Assembly (NCBI GenBank): GCA_022446815.1
Contig: JAKVCD010000041.1
Coordinates: forward strand, 1 to 64,000
Direction: 5' to 3'
DNA: 64,000 nt
DNA from: Planctomycetota bacterium
GTDB lineage: Bacteria; Planctomycetota; UBA1135; GCA-002686595
The position numbers and the translations under genes were made by a program. This document shows positions 17,890 to 24,812 of the stretch, in pieces (the stretch's first letter is position 1; every line of letters begins with the position of its first letter). The notes below the pieces were generated by a model, which saw only the letters and a program-made list of their open reading frames with translations, did not search any database and was not told where the DNA came from.

Positions 17890-18486
17890 ATGATTCACTC
17901 GATCTCTACGAAGTTGACGCTCCTCTTGGTCTTCTGCGCGCTCCTCTCTGGGTGTGGTACCCAGAGCGGGGAGGGTAGAACCGAGGCGATCAAGGCGGAC
18001 TTCGTGCTCTCTGTCTTTGAGCTCCGCGCTTCGGGAGATGCACCCTGCCCTGCTCTCAAGCGGCTCGAGAGCGCGCCAGCAGGCGAGGGTGGATGGAGGG
18101 CGACTGTCGCTGGACCGAACCAGCTCTTGCAGGTGCTCGACTGTCGCCCTGAGGGCCAGGACATCCTGGTCGAGGAGACCGGGCGCCTGATAGCGACCGG
18201 AGAGAACAAGGTCGGCTGGGAGCTCTTCCTGCAGCAGAGGTCTGGTGGCGGAGTTCGCTATGTGACGAGCGGGAGGGGTGAGGGTGAGCTGTTCGTTGGC
18301 TTAGAGGGAGAAGAGCGCGTGGTCGCTCTCGAGCTTGAGGTCGAGCACCGCAGCGGCGCTCATCAACTCGAAGCGCCGCTGAGCTTTGAAGGGGCCTGGC
18401 CTCCTGGCCGAGCCTTGCTCTTGTACAAGCGGATCAGCGAGCGAGCTAACAGCCCCTGGCTTGTCGTCGCGATCGAGCTCTACTAA
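17890..18486 (+). CDS. Putative lipoprotein of unknown function
   Basis: A 198-residue protein with a lipoprotein signal peptide (hydrophobic stretch then LLSGC, Cys22). The mature part is beta-rich and contains two further Cys residues (in DAPCPAL and VLDCRP) that could form a disulfide. I do not recognise a family. It follows xylB by 51 bp but has its own AT-rich upstream segment. Its last codons overlap the convergent cutC gene by 4 bp. Confidence 0.65.
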   Translation: MIHSISTKLTLLLVFCALLSGCGTQSGEGRTEAIKADFVLSVFELRASGDAPCPALKRLESAPAGEGGWRATVAGPNQLLQVLDCRPEGQDILVEETGRLIATGENKVGWELFLQQRSGGGVRYVTSGRGEGELFVGLEGEERVVALELEVEHRSGAHQLEAPLSFEGAWPPGRALLLYKRISERANSPWLVVAIELY

Positions 18487-19205
18487 CTGAGCGCGTCCCG
18501 AACGGCGCGCACGATCTCAGCGTCTGTCACCTCGTGTGAGCCGGTGTCTAGGGTCCCGAGCGCCGGGCGAGCAGATCCAGTGCTGGCGGACATAGGCGCG
18601 CGGAAGTGGACCTGATCAGCGCCCGTTGCCGTGACGAGCGCCGCGACGTTCTCAGGGCGTATGCTCCCAGCTGGCAAGATCTCGAGCTGATCTCTGTGTG
18701 ACTCTCTCCAGCGAGCCAGGGTCTCCACCCCTTGAGAGGCAGTCTCTGCTCCGCCTGAGGTCAGCACTCGTTGTATGCCGCAGTCAACAAGCTGTGAGAG
18801 CGCGCGGTCCGGCTCAGCGCATGAATCAAAGGCGCGATGGAAGACGAGCTCGAGCTCCCCGCTAGCGGCCTTCCAGATCTCTAGGGCCCCTGCGTCGATG
18901 GCTCCCTCCTTAGTCAGCGCGCCGAGGGCTGCGCCTCTCGCGCGAGACCTCGAGAGTTGCTCAAGGTCTCTTCTCACCAGCTCGATCTCCTGATCGCTGT
19001 AGACGAAGTCACCGGGCCTAGGCCTCAAGAGGACGATGACTGGGAGGGGGGAGAGCTCACAGGCGACCTGGATGGAGCTCAGGCTGGGGGTCAGCCCGCC
19101 TAACTCAATTGCTTGGCAGAGCTCGACTCGGTCAGCCCCACCACGCGCAGCGGCGAGGCAGTCTGCTGGGGACTGAACGCAGACCTCTATTTGGACAGGG
19201 TTCAC
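18483..19205 (-). CDS. cutC: CutC family protein
   Basis: A 240-residue TIM-barrel protein of the CutC family, named for copper homeostasis although the biochemical role is unsettled. The N-terminus (VQIEVCVQS, then GGADRVELCQAIELGGLTPS) and the central FHRAFD and VLTSGG motifs are characteristic. Length is normal. The start is GTG at 19205. It is divergent from the BMC operon, separated by about 590 bp, and convergent with the lipoprotein gene. Confidence 0.92.
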   Translation of the reverse strand: MNPVQIEVCVQSPADCLAAARGGADRVELCQAIELGGLTPSLSSIQVACELSPLPVIVLLRPRPGDFVYSDQEIELVRRDLEQLSRSRARGAALGALTKEGAIDAGALEIWKAASGELELVFHRAFDSCAEPDRALSQLVDCGIQRVLTSGGAETASQGVETLARWRESHRDQLEILPAGSIRPENVAALVTATGADQVHFRAPMSASTGSARPALGTLDTGSHEVTDAEIVRAVRDALS

Positions 19206-19796
19206 ATGCCGAGCCTCGCAGGCAGCGGCAACCTCTGCAACCTCCTCAGAGGACAGTTTTTCTCCACTGGACCTCTTGCGAGTTCTGAAGCCTTAAATAG
19301 GATATTTCAATCGCGTGAAGTCCAACGGACGTTATGCGAATCACTTGTGCCCCCACGAGGCGCAGCTCAGGTCCCCACGATGTCGCGAAAGAAGCCCAAT
19401 CCCCACAGCTCTGTTTTCCACGGAGCGTGCCTCGTAGCAGTGGGCTCGCGTCTCAGGAGATCTGATGATCTGGAGGGAGAGTGGGTTCACCCCTCGGGTG
19501 GCGTGTGCCCAAACATCGACTGAAGACTCCCCGCCGCGGTGCCAGGGGCAGAGCAGCTGCTCGCTTCGACGGCCCCCGTGTGCGGTAGGAGTCGACAGTC
19601 GGGGTGACAGCTTCTGCCCATCTTCCTAATAGGCGAGCTGAGCGATTTGGAGCGTGGAAGACCCTCTTAAGCCCGCCTATACTCGCTGAGCGGTCCGGGG
19701 GTTTGTGCCCTCGAAGCCGTCAGGCGCGCTGAACCGTTCGGCGCGTGAGATCCGAATGGCGCTGGGGCAGAGCCCCGGCAGTGGAGGGGAATCAGA
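19206..19796. other. 591-bp leader region upstream of the BMC operon
   Basis: I see no convincing gene here; a 136-codon plus-strand frame running into cutC lacks coding character. The region is less GC-rich than its neighbours near 19270-19330. It contains three CCCCAC-core motifs within 55 bp (near 19350, 19371 and 19399), one of which, GTCCCCACG, recurs around the sigma factor gene near 51.5-52.7 kb. A Shine-Dalgarno GGAGGGG at 19783-19789 precedes the first shell gene. The length suggests a regulated promoter region. Confidence 0.5.
19678..19683 (+). promoter_or_regulatory. -10-like element for the BMC operon
   Basis: TATACT within CCTATACTCG resembles the -10 region CCTATACTTCG at 37291-37301, where a good -35 is also present. 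Here the -35 at the right distance is poor (TGGAAG, 17-bp spacer), which would fit a promoter needing an activator or an alternative sigma factor. It lies about 114 bp before the first shell gene. Confidence 0.3.
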
Positions 19797-20108
19797 ATGA
19801 GCGCAGCGGCAAAGCCGATGGCCCTAGGGATGGTCGAGACCAAGGGTCTGGTTGGCTCGATCGAGGCTGGAGACGCGATGGTCAAGGCGGCCATGGTGGA
19901 CCTCTTCGGGAAAGAGAAGGTGACCGCGGGCTTCGTGACGATGTTCGTCACAGGAGAGGTCGGCGCTGTGAAGGCGGCGACGGATGCCGGCGCTGCAGCC
20001 GCGCGTCGCGTCGGTGAGCTCGTGAGCGTGCACGTCATCCCTCGCCCGCATGACCAACTCCTGAGCATCCTCCCCTCGATGACCCCGGTGAGCGGAGGCG
20101 ACGCCTAG
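19797..20108 (+). CDS. BMC-H hexameric shell protein (first copy)
   Basis: A 103-residue single Pf00936-type BMC domain (about residues 8-92) with the typical start [24 protein letters not shown] and the end [20 protein letters not shown] proteins form the hexagonal facets of microcompartment shells, with a central pore for metabolites. It is the first gene of the operon, preceded by GGAGGGG seven bases before ATG. It is closely related to the second BMC-H at 22070 but has a longer N-terminus and a C-terminal extension of about a dozen residues. Confidence 0.96.
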   Translation: MSAAAKPMALGMVETKGLVGSIEAGDAMVKAAMVDLFGKEKVTAGFVTMFVTGEVGAVKAATDAGAAAARRVGELVSVHVIPRPHDQLLSILPSMTPVSGGDA

Positions 20109-20155
20109 CGTCGCGCACGCGGCCCGCCTAGCCGGGCGGCCCGTACTGAACCTCC

Positions 20156-21979
20156 ATGCCGGAGCTCGACAGCGACCTCAGGGCCTTGCAAGAGGTCCGC
20201 GACGCGGTGGCCCGCGCGCGGCGAGCTTGCGAGGACGCGCGCGCTTGGGATCAAGCGCGCACGGATCGCGTCTGCGAAGCGATGGCTCGCGCGGGCGCGG
20301 GCGCTGCGGGGGACTTGGCTAGGCTTGCGGTGGAGGAGACGGGGATCGGGCGTGTTCACTACAAGATCCTCAAGAACCTCTTTGGCTCCGAGGGCACCTG
20401 GGAGTCCATCCGAGACGAGAAGACGGTCGGGATAATCACTCGTGATCAGGCCAAGGGGCTCTATGAGGTCGCTGCTCCGGTCGGCGTTGTCGCGGGGATC
20501 GTCCCGACGACGAACCCGACCTCGACGGCGCTCTTTAAGTCTTTGATCGCGGTGAAGGGTCGTAACGCGATCGTCTTGAGCCCGCATCCGAGGGCGCGGC
20601 GCTGCATCAAAGAGACAGCAGAGGTCTTGCGCCGTGCGATCGAGCGCGCTGGCGGACCCCCTGACTTGGTGCAGTGCCTCACGAACCCCACGATCGAATC
20701 AACAGGCGCGCTGATGAAAGATCGCGGCGTCGCGTTGATCTTGGCTACCGGTGGCGGTGGGCTGGTACGTGCTGCGTACAGTTCGGGGAAGCCGGCCTAC
20801 GGCGTGGGACCTGGCAACGTCCCGTGCTACGTCGATCGCTCAGCTGATGTCCCCCAAGCGGCTAAGTGGGTCACGGCTAGCCAGAGCTTTGACAACGCGA
20901 CCCTGTGTTGCTCAGAGCAAGCCTTGGTCCTCGATGAGCCGATCGCAGATCGCATGATCAGCGAGCTCGTCGCGCGCGGTGCGCACCTATGTGACGATCG
21001 TGAGCTAGAGCTGCTCTCCTCCTACGCCAACAAGGGAGGCATGATGAATCCGGACCTGGTGGGGAGAGACCCGCACTGGGTCGCTCAGCAGGCTGGCTTT
21101 GAGGTGCCCCGGGAGACGACGATCCTCCTCTGTCCTCAGGGCGGCGTGGGGAAGGAGTGGCCGCTCTCGATCGAGGTGCTCTGCCCGCTCCTCAGCGTCC
21201 ACCGTGTCGAGGGCTGGAGAGCGGGCTGTGAGACCTCGACGAGCTTGCTGAAGTTTGGCGGCCTCGGTCACACCCTCAGCCTCTGGTCCCGCGAAGAGGA
21301 GGTCATCGATGCCTTCCTCCTCGAGAAACCCGCCAACCGCATCCTGGTCAATGGCCCCTCCTCGCAGGGGGCTGTCGGCTTTAGCTCCCACCTGATGCCC
21401 TCCTTCTCTCTAGGTTGCGGCCCTCAGGCTGGGAACATCACCTCAGACAACATCACGGCTAAGCACCTCATCAACATCAAGCGCGCTGCCCGCCCGCGGC
21501 GTGACTGGGAGGAGATCGACCGCGCAGCGCACGAGCGCGCGCGCACCCTCGGTGGCGAGGCGGCTCCGCGTGGTAGCGGCCTCAACGGAGACCCGGCCTT
21601 GAGCGTCGCGTCGAGCCAGCCCAAGGCGCCCGCTATGTCCACCTCCGCACCCATAGCGCCCGCTCCGGTTGATGCCGTGCGACCAGCGCAGCGCAGTCAA
21701 GCGCGCGCGCTTCCGAAGCCTCGTCCACAGCGCGCTAACCTGCCGACCTTCACTCGACCTGCAGAGGGCTCGACTGCTGCGCTCGTGCTCGAGCGCCCGC
21801 ACGCTCCCGCTCACCCTACAGGCGGCTCCCCCTCGACCACCCAAGCTCCAGAGGTCGGCGCTGCCCTCAACCCGAATGAGATCCAGAGCATCATGAGTCA
21901 AGCTGGCGCTGGCTGCCCCCTCGGCCCCTGCGCTGGCTGTCCCCATCACGAAGTCACTACGGGCGCATGCAAAGCTTGA
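20156..21979 (+). CDS. CoA-acylating aldehyde dehydrogenase with encapsulation tail
   Basis: A 607-residue BMC-type acylating aldehyde dehydrogenase, converting an aldehyde plus CoA and NAD+ to acyl-CoA inside the shell. The catalytic domain spans about residues 1-470. The nucleophile is Cys251 (FDNATLCCSEQ), and the family motifs PTTNPTS and YGVGPGN are present. A roughly 100-residue Pro/Ala/Ser-rich linker (about 470-570) leads to a short amphipathic helix (NPNEIQSIMSQ, residues 572-582), as expected for an encapsulation peptide. The protein ends in a cysteine-rich tail (Cys587, 592, 595 and 605, with His597-His598). It is longer than PduP or EutE (about 460) because of the linker and tail. 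The natural aldehyde is not readable. Confidence 0.95.
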   Translation: MPELDSDLRALQEVRDAVARARRACEDARAWDQARTDRVCEAMARAGAGAAGDLARLAVEETGIGRVHYKILKNLFGSEGTWESIRDEKTVGIITRDQAKGLYEVAAPVGVVAGIVPTTNPTSTALFKSLIAVKGRNAIVLSPHPRARRCIKETAEVLRRAIERAGGPPDLVQCLTNPTIESTGALMKDRGVALILATGGGGLVRAAYSSGKPAYGVGPGNVPCYVDRSADVPQAAKWVTASQSFDNATLCCSEQALVLDEPIADRMISELVARGAHLCDDRELELLSSYANKGGMMNPDLVGRDPHWVAQQAGFEVPRETTILLCPQGGVGKEWPLSIEVLCPLLSVHRVEGWRAGCETSTSLLKFGGLGHTLSLWSREEEVIDAFLLEKPANRILVNGPSSQGAVGFSSHLMPSFSLGCGPQAGNITSDNITAKHLINIKRAARPRRDWEEIDRAAHERARTLGGEAAPRGSGLNGDPALSVASSQPKAPAMSTSAPIAPAPVDAVRPAQRSQARALPKPRPQRANLPTFTRPAEGSTAALVLERPHAPAHPTGGSPSTTQAPEVGAALNPNEIQSIMSQAGAGCPLGPCAGCPHHEVTTGACKA

Positions 21980-22037
21980 GCGATGCTCGCCCTGCCCTAA
22001 TCACCCGTTCTCACACAGGAACTCAACCAAGGAAACT

Positions 22038-22054
22038 GACTCCCAAGAGGAGTC
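22038..22054 (+). other. Intercistronic hairpin between the aldehyde dehydrogenase and BMC-H genes
   Basis: GACTCC and GGAGTC form a 6-bp stem around a CAAGA loop, 15 bp before the BMC-H start at 22070. It has no T-tract, so it is not an obvious terminator. It may be an RNA processing or stability element that raises shell-protein mRNA relative to enzyme mRNA. The flanks carry two copies of AGGAACTCAA (one at 22018-22027, one just before the start codon); the second supplies the Shine-Dalgarno. Confidence 0.5.
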
Positions 22055-22069
22055 CATCGAGGAACTCAA

Positions 22070-22354
22070 ATGGACACCAATATCGCCCTCGGCATGATCG
22101 AGACCCGCGGCCTCGTCGGCGCGGTCGAAGCCGCTGACGCCATGGTCAAGGCCGCCAAGGTCACCCTTCTCGGGAAGGAGATCTCCGGCGGAGGACTCGT
22201 CACCGTCATGGTGCGCGGAGAGGTCGGCGCCGTGAAGGCAGCGACTGAGGCCGGCGCTGCAGCCGCCCGACGCGTCGGAGAGCTCGTCAGCGTCCACGTC
22301 ATCCCGCGTCCTGCGGGAGACATGGAGCGGTACATCCCCCAGGCCCCTGAGTGA
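22070..22354 (+). CDS. BMC-H hexameric shell protein (second copy)
   Basis: A 94-residue single BMC domain (starts [26 protein letters not shown], ends VSVHVIPRP). It is very similar to the first copy, especially the block from [10 protein letters not shown] to HVIPRP. This makes it likely to be the major facet protein or to mix with the first copy. AGGA at 22060-22063 serves as ribosome-binding site. Recent duplication with divergence at the pore loop is the simplest origin. Confidence 0.96.
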   Translation: MDTNIALGMIETRGLVGAVEAADAMVKAAKVTLLGKEISGGGLVTVMVRGEVGAVKAATEAGAAAARRVGELVSVHVIPRPAGDMERYIPQAPE

Positions 22355-22362
22355 TCGCGCCG

Positions 22363-22379
22363 CTCCTCTGCAGGAGGAG
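22363..22379 (+). other. Intercistronic hairpin after the second BMC-H gene
   Basis: CTCCTC and GAGGAG form a 6-bp stem with a TGCAG loop, starting 9 bp after the BMC-H stop. It has no T-run. It could protect the 3' end of BMC-H mRNA or reduce read-through to the trimer gene. Confidence 0.45.
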
Positions 22380-22380
22380 T

Positions 22381-22401
22381 GAGGTGATCTCCTAGGAGAT
22401 G
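22381..22401 (+). promoter_or_regulatory. Extended Shine-Dalgarno merged with a perfect palindrome over a start codon
   Basis: GAGGTGATC (22381-22389) can pair with nine bases of the 16S rRNA 3' end and sits 9 bp before the BMC-T ATG. It runs into a perfect 14-bp palindrome, ATCTCCTAGGAGAT (22387-22400), whose right arm contains the first two bases of the start codon. If folded in RNA, this would hide the start codon; as DNA it could be a repressor site. Seen directly; the regulatory reading is inferred. Confidence 0.5.
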
Positions 22402-23043
22402 TCTGCCAACATCGAGCTACGCGGCGCGGTCCATCTGGACCAGATGCAGCCGCAGTTCGCAGCGACGATCGCCGCGAACTCAGACGGCTACTTCCCCGTC
22501 GCGGGGGAGAGCGCGTTCTGGCTCGAGGTACGTCCAGGCATCGTGGTCAACCGCCTCTTGGATGTGGCGCTCAAGACCTGCGACGTGAAGCCAGGCGCCC
22601 TCATCACAGAGCGGCACTATGGCTCGCTCGAGGTGCACAGCCCGGATCAAGGGCAGGTCCGTATGGCGGGCGAGGCGATCTTGCGAGAGCTCGGCCTCAC
22701 GCCCCAGGACGGGCTGGCTCCGAAGCTCCTCACCGACGAGGTCGTTCACCAGATCGACGATCATCACGCGATGCTCATCAACCGCACGCGCGCTGGGATG
22801 CTCGTCTTGGGGAAGGACACCCTCTACACCCTCGAGGTGACGCCTGCAGTCCACGTGCTCTTGGCGGCGAATGAGGCCGAGAAGGCGAGCTCGGTGCGCA
22901 TCGTCGGCCTCGGCCACGATGGGGCTGTGGGGCGCTTGCGCCTCGCTGGCTCTGACGCCGACATCGAGCAGGCTGTCGCCGCGATCCATCGGGCGATGGA
23001 GGGGACCGGTGGCCGCGTCGCCGTCGAAGAGGGGGGCGGCTGA
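22399..23043 (+). CDS. BMC-T double-layer trimeric shell protein (CsoS1D-like)
   Basis: A 214-residue protein with two circularly permuted BMC domains, matching the CsoS1D and Haliangium BMC-T2/T3 type that stacks as a dimer of trimers with a gated pore. Recognisable segments are VHLDQMQPQFAA, the pore-gating pair Glu71-Arg72 (ITERHYGSLEVH), IDDHHAMLINRTRAG and LAANEAEKA. The gate is thought to admit large metabolites or cofactors. It could be mistaken for a PduL because of its size and place in the operon, but it lacks PduL's metal-binding histidine motifs. Its stop overlaps the next ATG (TGATG), coupling it to the pentamer genes. Confidence 0.9.
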   Translation: MSANIELRGAVHLDQMQPQFAATIAANSDGYFPVAGESAFWLEVRPGIVVNRLLDVALKTCDVKPGALITERHYGSLEVHSPDQGQVRMAGEAILRELGLTPQDGLAPKLLTDEVVHQIDDHHAMLINRTRAGMLVLGKDTLYTLEVTPAVHVLLAANEAEKASSVRIVGLGHDGAVGRLRLAGSDADIEQAVAAIHRAMEGTGGRVAVEEGGG

Positions 23044-23336
23044 TGTTCTTAGGGCGCGTGATCGGTGAGGTCTGGGCGACGCGTAAGGTCGCAGATCTCG
23101 AAGGGCATCGCCTCTTGGTGGTCGAGGCCCTCGACGCTGGGGATGACCCCGCTGCGCCGATGGTGACGCCTGTGGTCGCGGCTGATCCCATGGGCGCGGG
23201 CGTGGGTGAAGAGGTGCTCGTGGCCTTCGGCAAGGCCGCGCGAGTCGCCTGTGGAGGCGACGGTGACTACGCCCTAGAGGCTGCGGTCGTAGGCATTGTG
23301 GACTCGCACCAGCTCGCGAAGGAGGGTAGCAGCTGA
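23043..23336 (+). CDS. BMC-P pentameric vertex protein (EutN/CcmL family), first copy
   Basis: A 97-residue Pf03319-type protein: it starts MFLGRVIGEVWATRKV and contains VAADPMGAGVGEEVLVAFG, the EutN/CcmL pattern. Pentamers cap the vertices of the icosahedral shell and are needed in only a few copies. Both ends are in TGATG overlaps with neighbouring genes, so translation relies on reinitiation, consistent with low output. Confidence 0.95.
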   Translation: MFLGRVIGEVWATRKVADLEGHRLLVVEALDAGDDPAAPMVTPVVAADPMGAGVGEEVLVAFGKAARVACGGDGDYALEAAVVGIVDSHQLAKEGSS

Positions 23337-23647
23337 TGTTGGTCGGCACCGTCGTTGGCAACGTCTGGGCCTCGGTGAAGGACCCAACCTTAGAGGGACT
23401 CAGGATGCTTGTCGTCCAGCCCTTCACGACGGGAGACGAGTCTGCGGAGACTATCGTCGCGGTGGATCCCCTCGGCGCAGGCGTCGGGGAGCGAGTGCTC
23501 GTCGTCTTCGGGCGCGCTGCACGACACTGCATCGGCAAGGGACACGACGTCGGCTTTCAGACGGCGGTGAGCGCGATCATCGATCGCATGGACTTAGAAG
23601 ATGGGCGCACGATCGGGCCCGTTCGAGCGGAGGACACTGAGAGATGA
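23336..23647 (+). CDS. BMC-P pentameric vertex protein (EutN/CcmL family), second copy
   Basis: A 103-residue EutN/CcmL-family protein (MLVGTVVGNVWASVKD, then VAVDPLGAGVGERVLVVFG). It is clearly homologous to the preceding gene but has a different C-terminus of about 15 residues. Two or three BMC-P paralogues are usual in Haliangium-like and planctomycete loci. It begins at a TGATG overlap and is followed by a strong hairpin before the next shell gene. Confidence 0.95.
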   Translation: MLVGTVVGNVWASVKDPTLEGLRMLVVQPFTTGDESAETIVAVDPLGAGVGERVLVVFGRAARHCIGKGHDVGFQTAVSAIIDRMDLEDGRTIGPVRAEDTER

Positions 23648-23648
23648 C

Positions 23649-23667
23649 GCGGCGCCGCTAGCGCCGC
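23649..23667 (+). other. Intercistronic hairpin before the second trimer gene
   Basis: GCGGCGC and GCGCCGC form a 7-bp GC-only stem with a CGCTA loop, 1 bp after the BMC-P stop. There is no T-run. It separates the low-copy pentamer cistrons from the downstream trimer gene and may act as a processing or stability barrier. Confidence 0.5.
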
Positions 23668-23688
23668 TCTGACAGCTTGGAGATGAAC

Positions 23689-24282
23689 ATGAACAGAAAC
23701 GACGAGAACCCGAACCTGCGCGACGACGCCCACCTAGGCGCTGCGGTCGCTGTGCTCGAGCTCTGCAGCGTGGCGCGTGGCATCGAGGTGGCAGACTCCA
23801 TCCTCTGGGAGTCAGAGATCGAGATGCTCTTCAGCGAACCTGTCCAGCCCGGAAAGTACGTGATGCTCTTTACTGGGAGCGTAGACGACCTCCGGAGCGC
23901 CATCGACCGAGGCGCGAGCCTCGCTGGCGGCGACCTCGTAGATCAGCTCCTCCTCCCGCAGGTCCATGAGCAGGTCGAGCTCGGCCTACGTAGGCGCGGG
24001 AGCATCAACGGTCATATCGATGCCCTCGGCGTCGTCGAGACGACGACGGTGGCCTCAGCTGTACAGGCGGCAGACGCTGCCTTGAAGCAGGCGACCGTGG
24101 ACCTCCTTGAGCTGCGCATCGCCAACGGCCTCGGCGGGAAGAGCTACTTCACGATCACAGGAGAGGTGAGCGACGTGCGCGCCTCGGTCACCGTCGGCGC
24201 GAGCATCGCCTCTGAGCGCGGGATGCTCGCGCGTGACGTTGTCATTCCCCGGCCCCACGCTGACTTGGTGCGTCACCTCTAG
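23689..24282 (+). CDS. BMC-T single-layer trimeric shell protein
   Basis: About 197 residues with two BMC domains in tandem: the first starts AVAVLELCSVARGIEVADSI and the second LGVVETTTVASAVQAADAAL. This resembles Haliangium ochraceum BMC-T1, a pseudohexameric trimer. Such trimers can hold larger pores or metal sites; I see no obvious iron-sulfur Cys at the pore. I place the start at ATG 23689, six bases after GGAG; ATG 23683 and TTG 23677 are in frame but overlap that ribosome-binding site. It is the last clear shell gene in the operon. Confidence 0.92.
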   Translation: MNRNDENPNLRDDAHLGAAVAVLELCSVARGIEVADSILWESEIEMLFSEPVQPGKYVMLFTGSVDDLRSAIDRGASLAGGDLVDQLLLPQVHEQVELGLRRRGSINGHIDALGVVETTTVASAVQAADAALKQATVDLLELRIANGLGGKSYFTITGEVSDVRASVTVGASIASERGMLARDVVIPRPHADLVRHL

Positions 24283-24293
24283 GAGCGAGCTAA

Positions 24294-24797
24294 GTGCCGA
24301 GGAGATTTCTAACAGCTGAAGATGTGCGCCGCGCCGGCGCTGGCCCCATAGAGGTCGGTGCGCAGACGGTCGTGACCCCGCACGCGCGGCAGGTCGCTGA
24401 GGAGCTCGGCGTGCGACTCGTGACTGGCGGAGGGGATTGGGTCCCCGCTAGCCCTGATCGCGGCCCTGACGCAGAGGGCGCGCAGGCCTCTCTGCCGCAT
24501 CTCCCAGAGCCAGAGGGGGATGGTGAGAGCGGGAGCGTGATCGTGACCGCGGTCGGACGCAACCGCCCCGGGGTCTTGGCAGAGGTCACACAGGTCCTCT
24601 CGGAGTCGGGTGCGAGCATCGCTGACATCTCGCAGCGCATGATCGAGGGCTACTTCCACATGGTCTTGGTCGTGAACCTCTCACCAGGCACCGACTTCGC
24701 CTCCATCAAGGAACGGCTCGAATGCTTGGGTGGCCCTGAGGACTACGCCGTAAACGTTATGCACGAGCGGGCCTTCCGCTTCATGCACCGCGTCTGA
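24294..24797 (+). CDS. ACT-domain protein with a BMC-type N-terminal segment
   Basis: A 167-residue protein. Residues 81-165 form an ACT domain of the UPF0237 type (VIVTAVGRNRPGVLAEV, then GASIADISQRM), a fold that usually binds small ligands such as amino acids. Stand-alone UPF0237 proteins are about 90 residues. Here about 45 residues (FLTAEDVRRAG, then VVTPHARQVAEELGVRLV) precede it through a linker. That segment resembles the N-termini of EutT, EutQ and other BMC-associated proteins. It starts at GTG 24294, eight bases after AGGAG, and is followed after 15 bp by DUF711. UPF0237 and UPF0210 genes are often adjacent in other bacteria. A ligand-sensing or core-assembly role is inferred. Confidence 0.85.
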   Translation: MPRRFLTAEDVRRAGAGPIEVGAQTVVTPHARQVAEELGVRLVTGGGDWVPASPDRGPDAEGAQASLPHLPEPEGDGESGSVIVTAVGRNRPGVLAEVTQVLSESGASIADISQRMIEGYFHMVLVVNLSPGTDFASIKERLECLGGPEDYAVNVMHERAFRFMHRV

Positions 24798-24812
24798 TCT
24801 AGGAGCCCCGTC

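Noticed and set aside
19113-19523. 136-codon plus-strand reading frame upstream of the BMC operon
   Set aside because: It overlaps the start of cutC, has no ribosome-binding site and reads like translated non-coding DNA.
22399-23043. Reading this gene as the PduL phosphotransacylase of the BMC
   Set aside because: It has the size and position of PduL but shows CsoS1D-type BMC-T segments (VHLDQMQPQ, ITERHYGS, LINRTRAG, AANEAEKA) and lacks PduL's histidine motifs.
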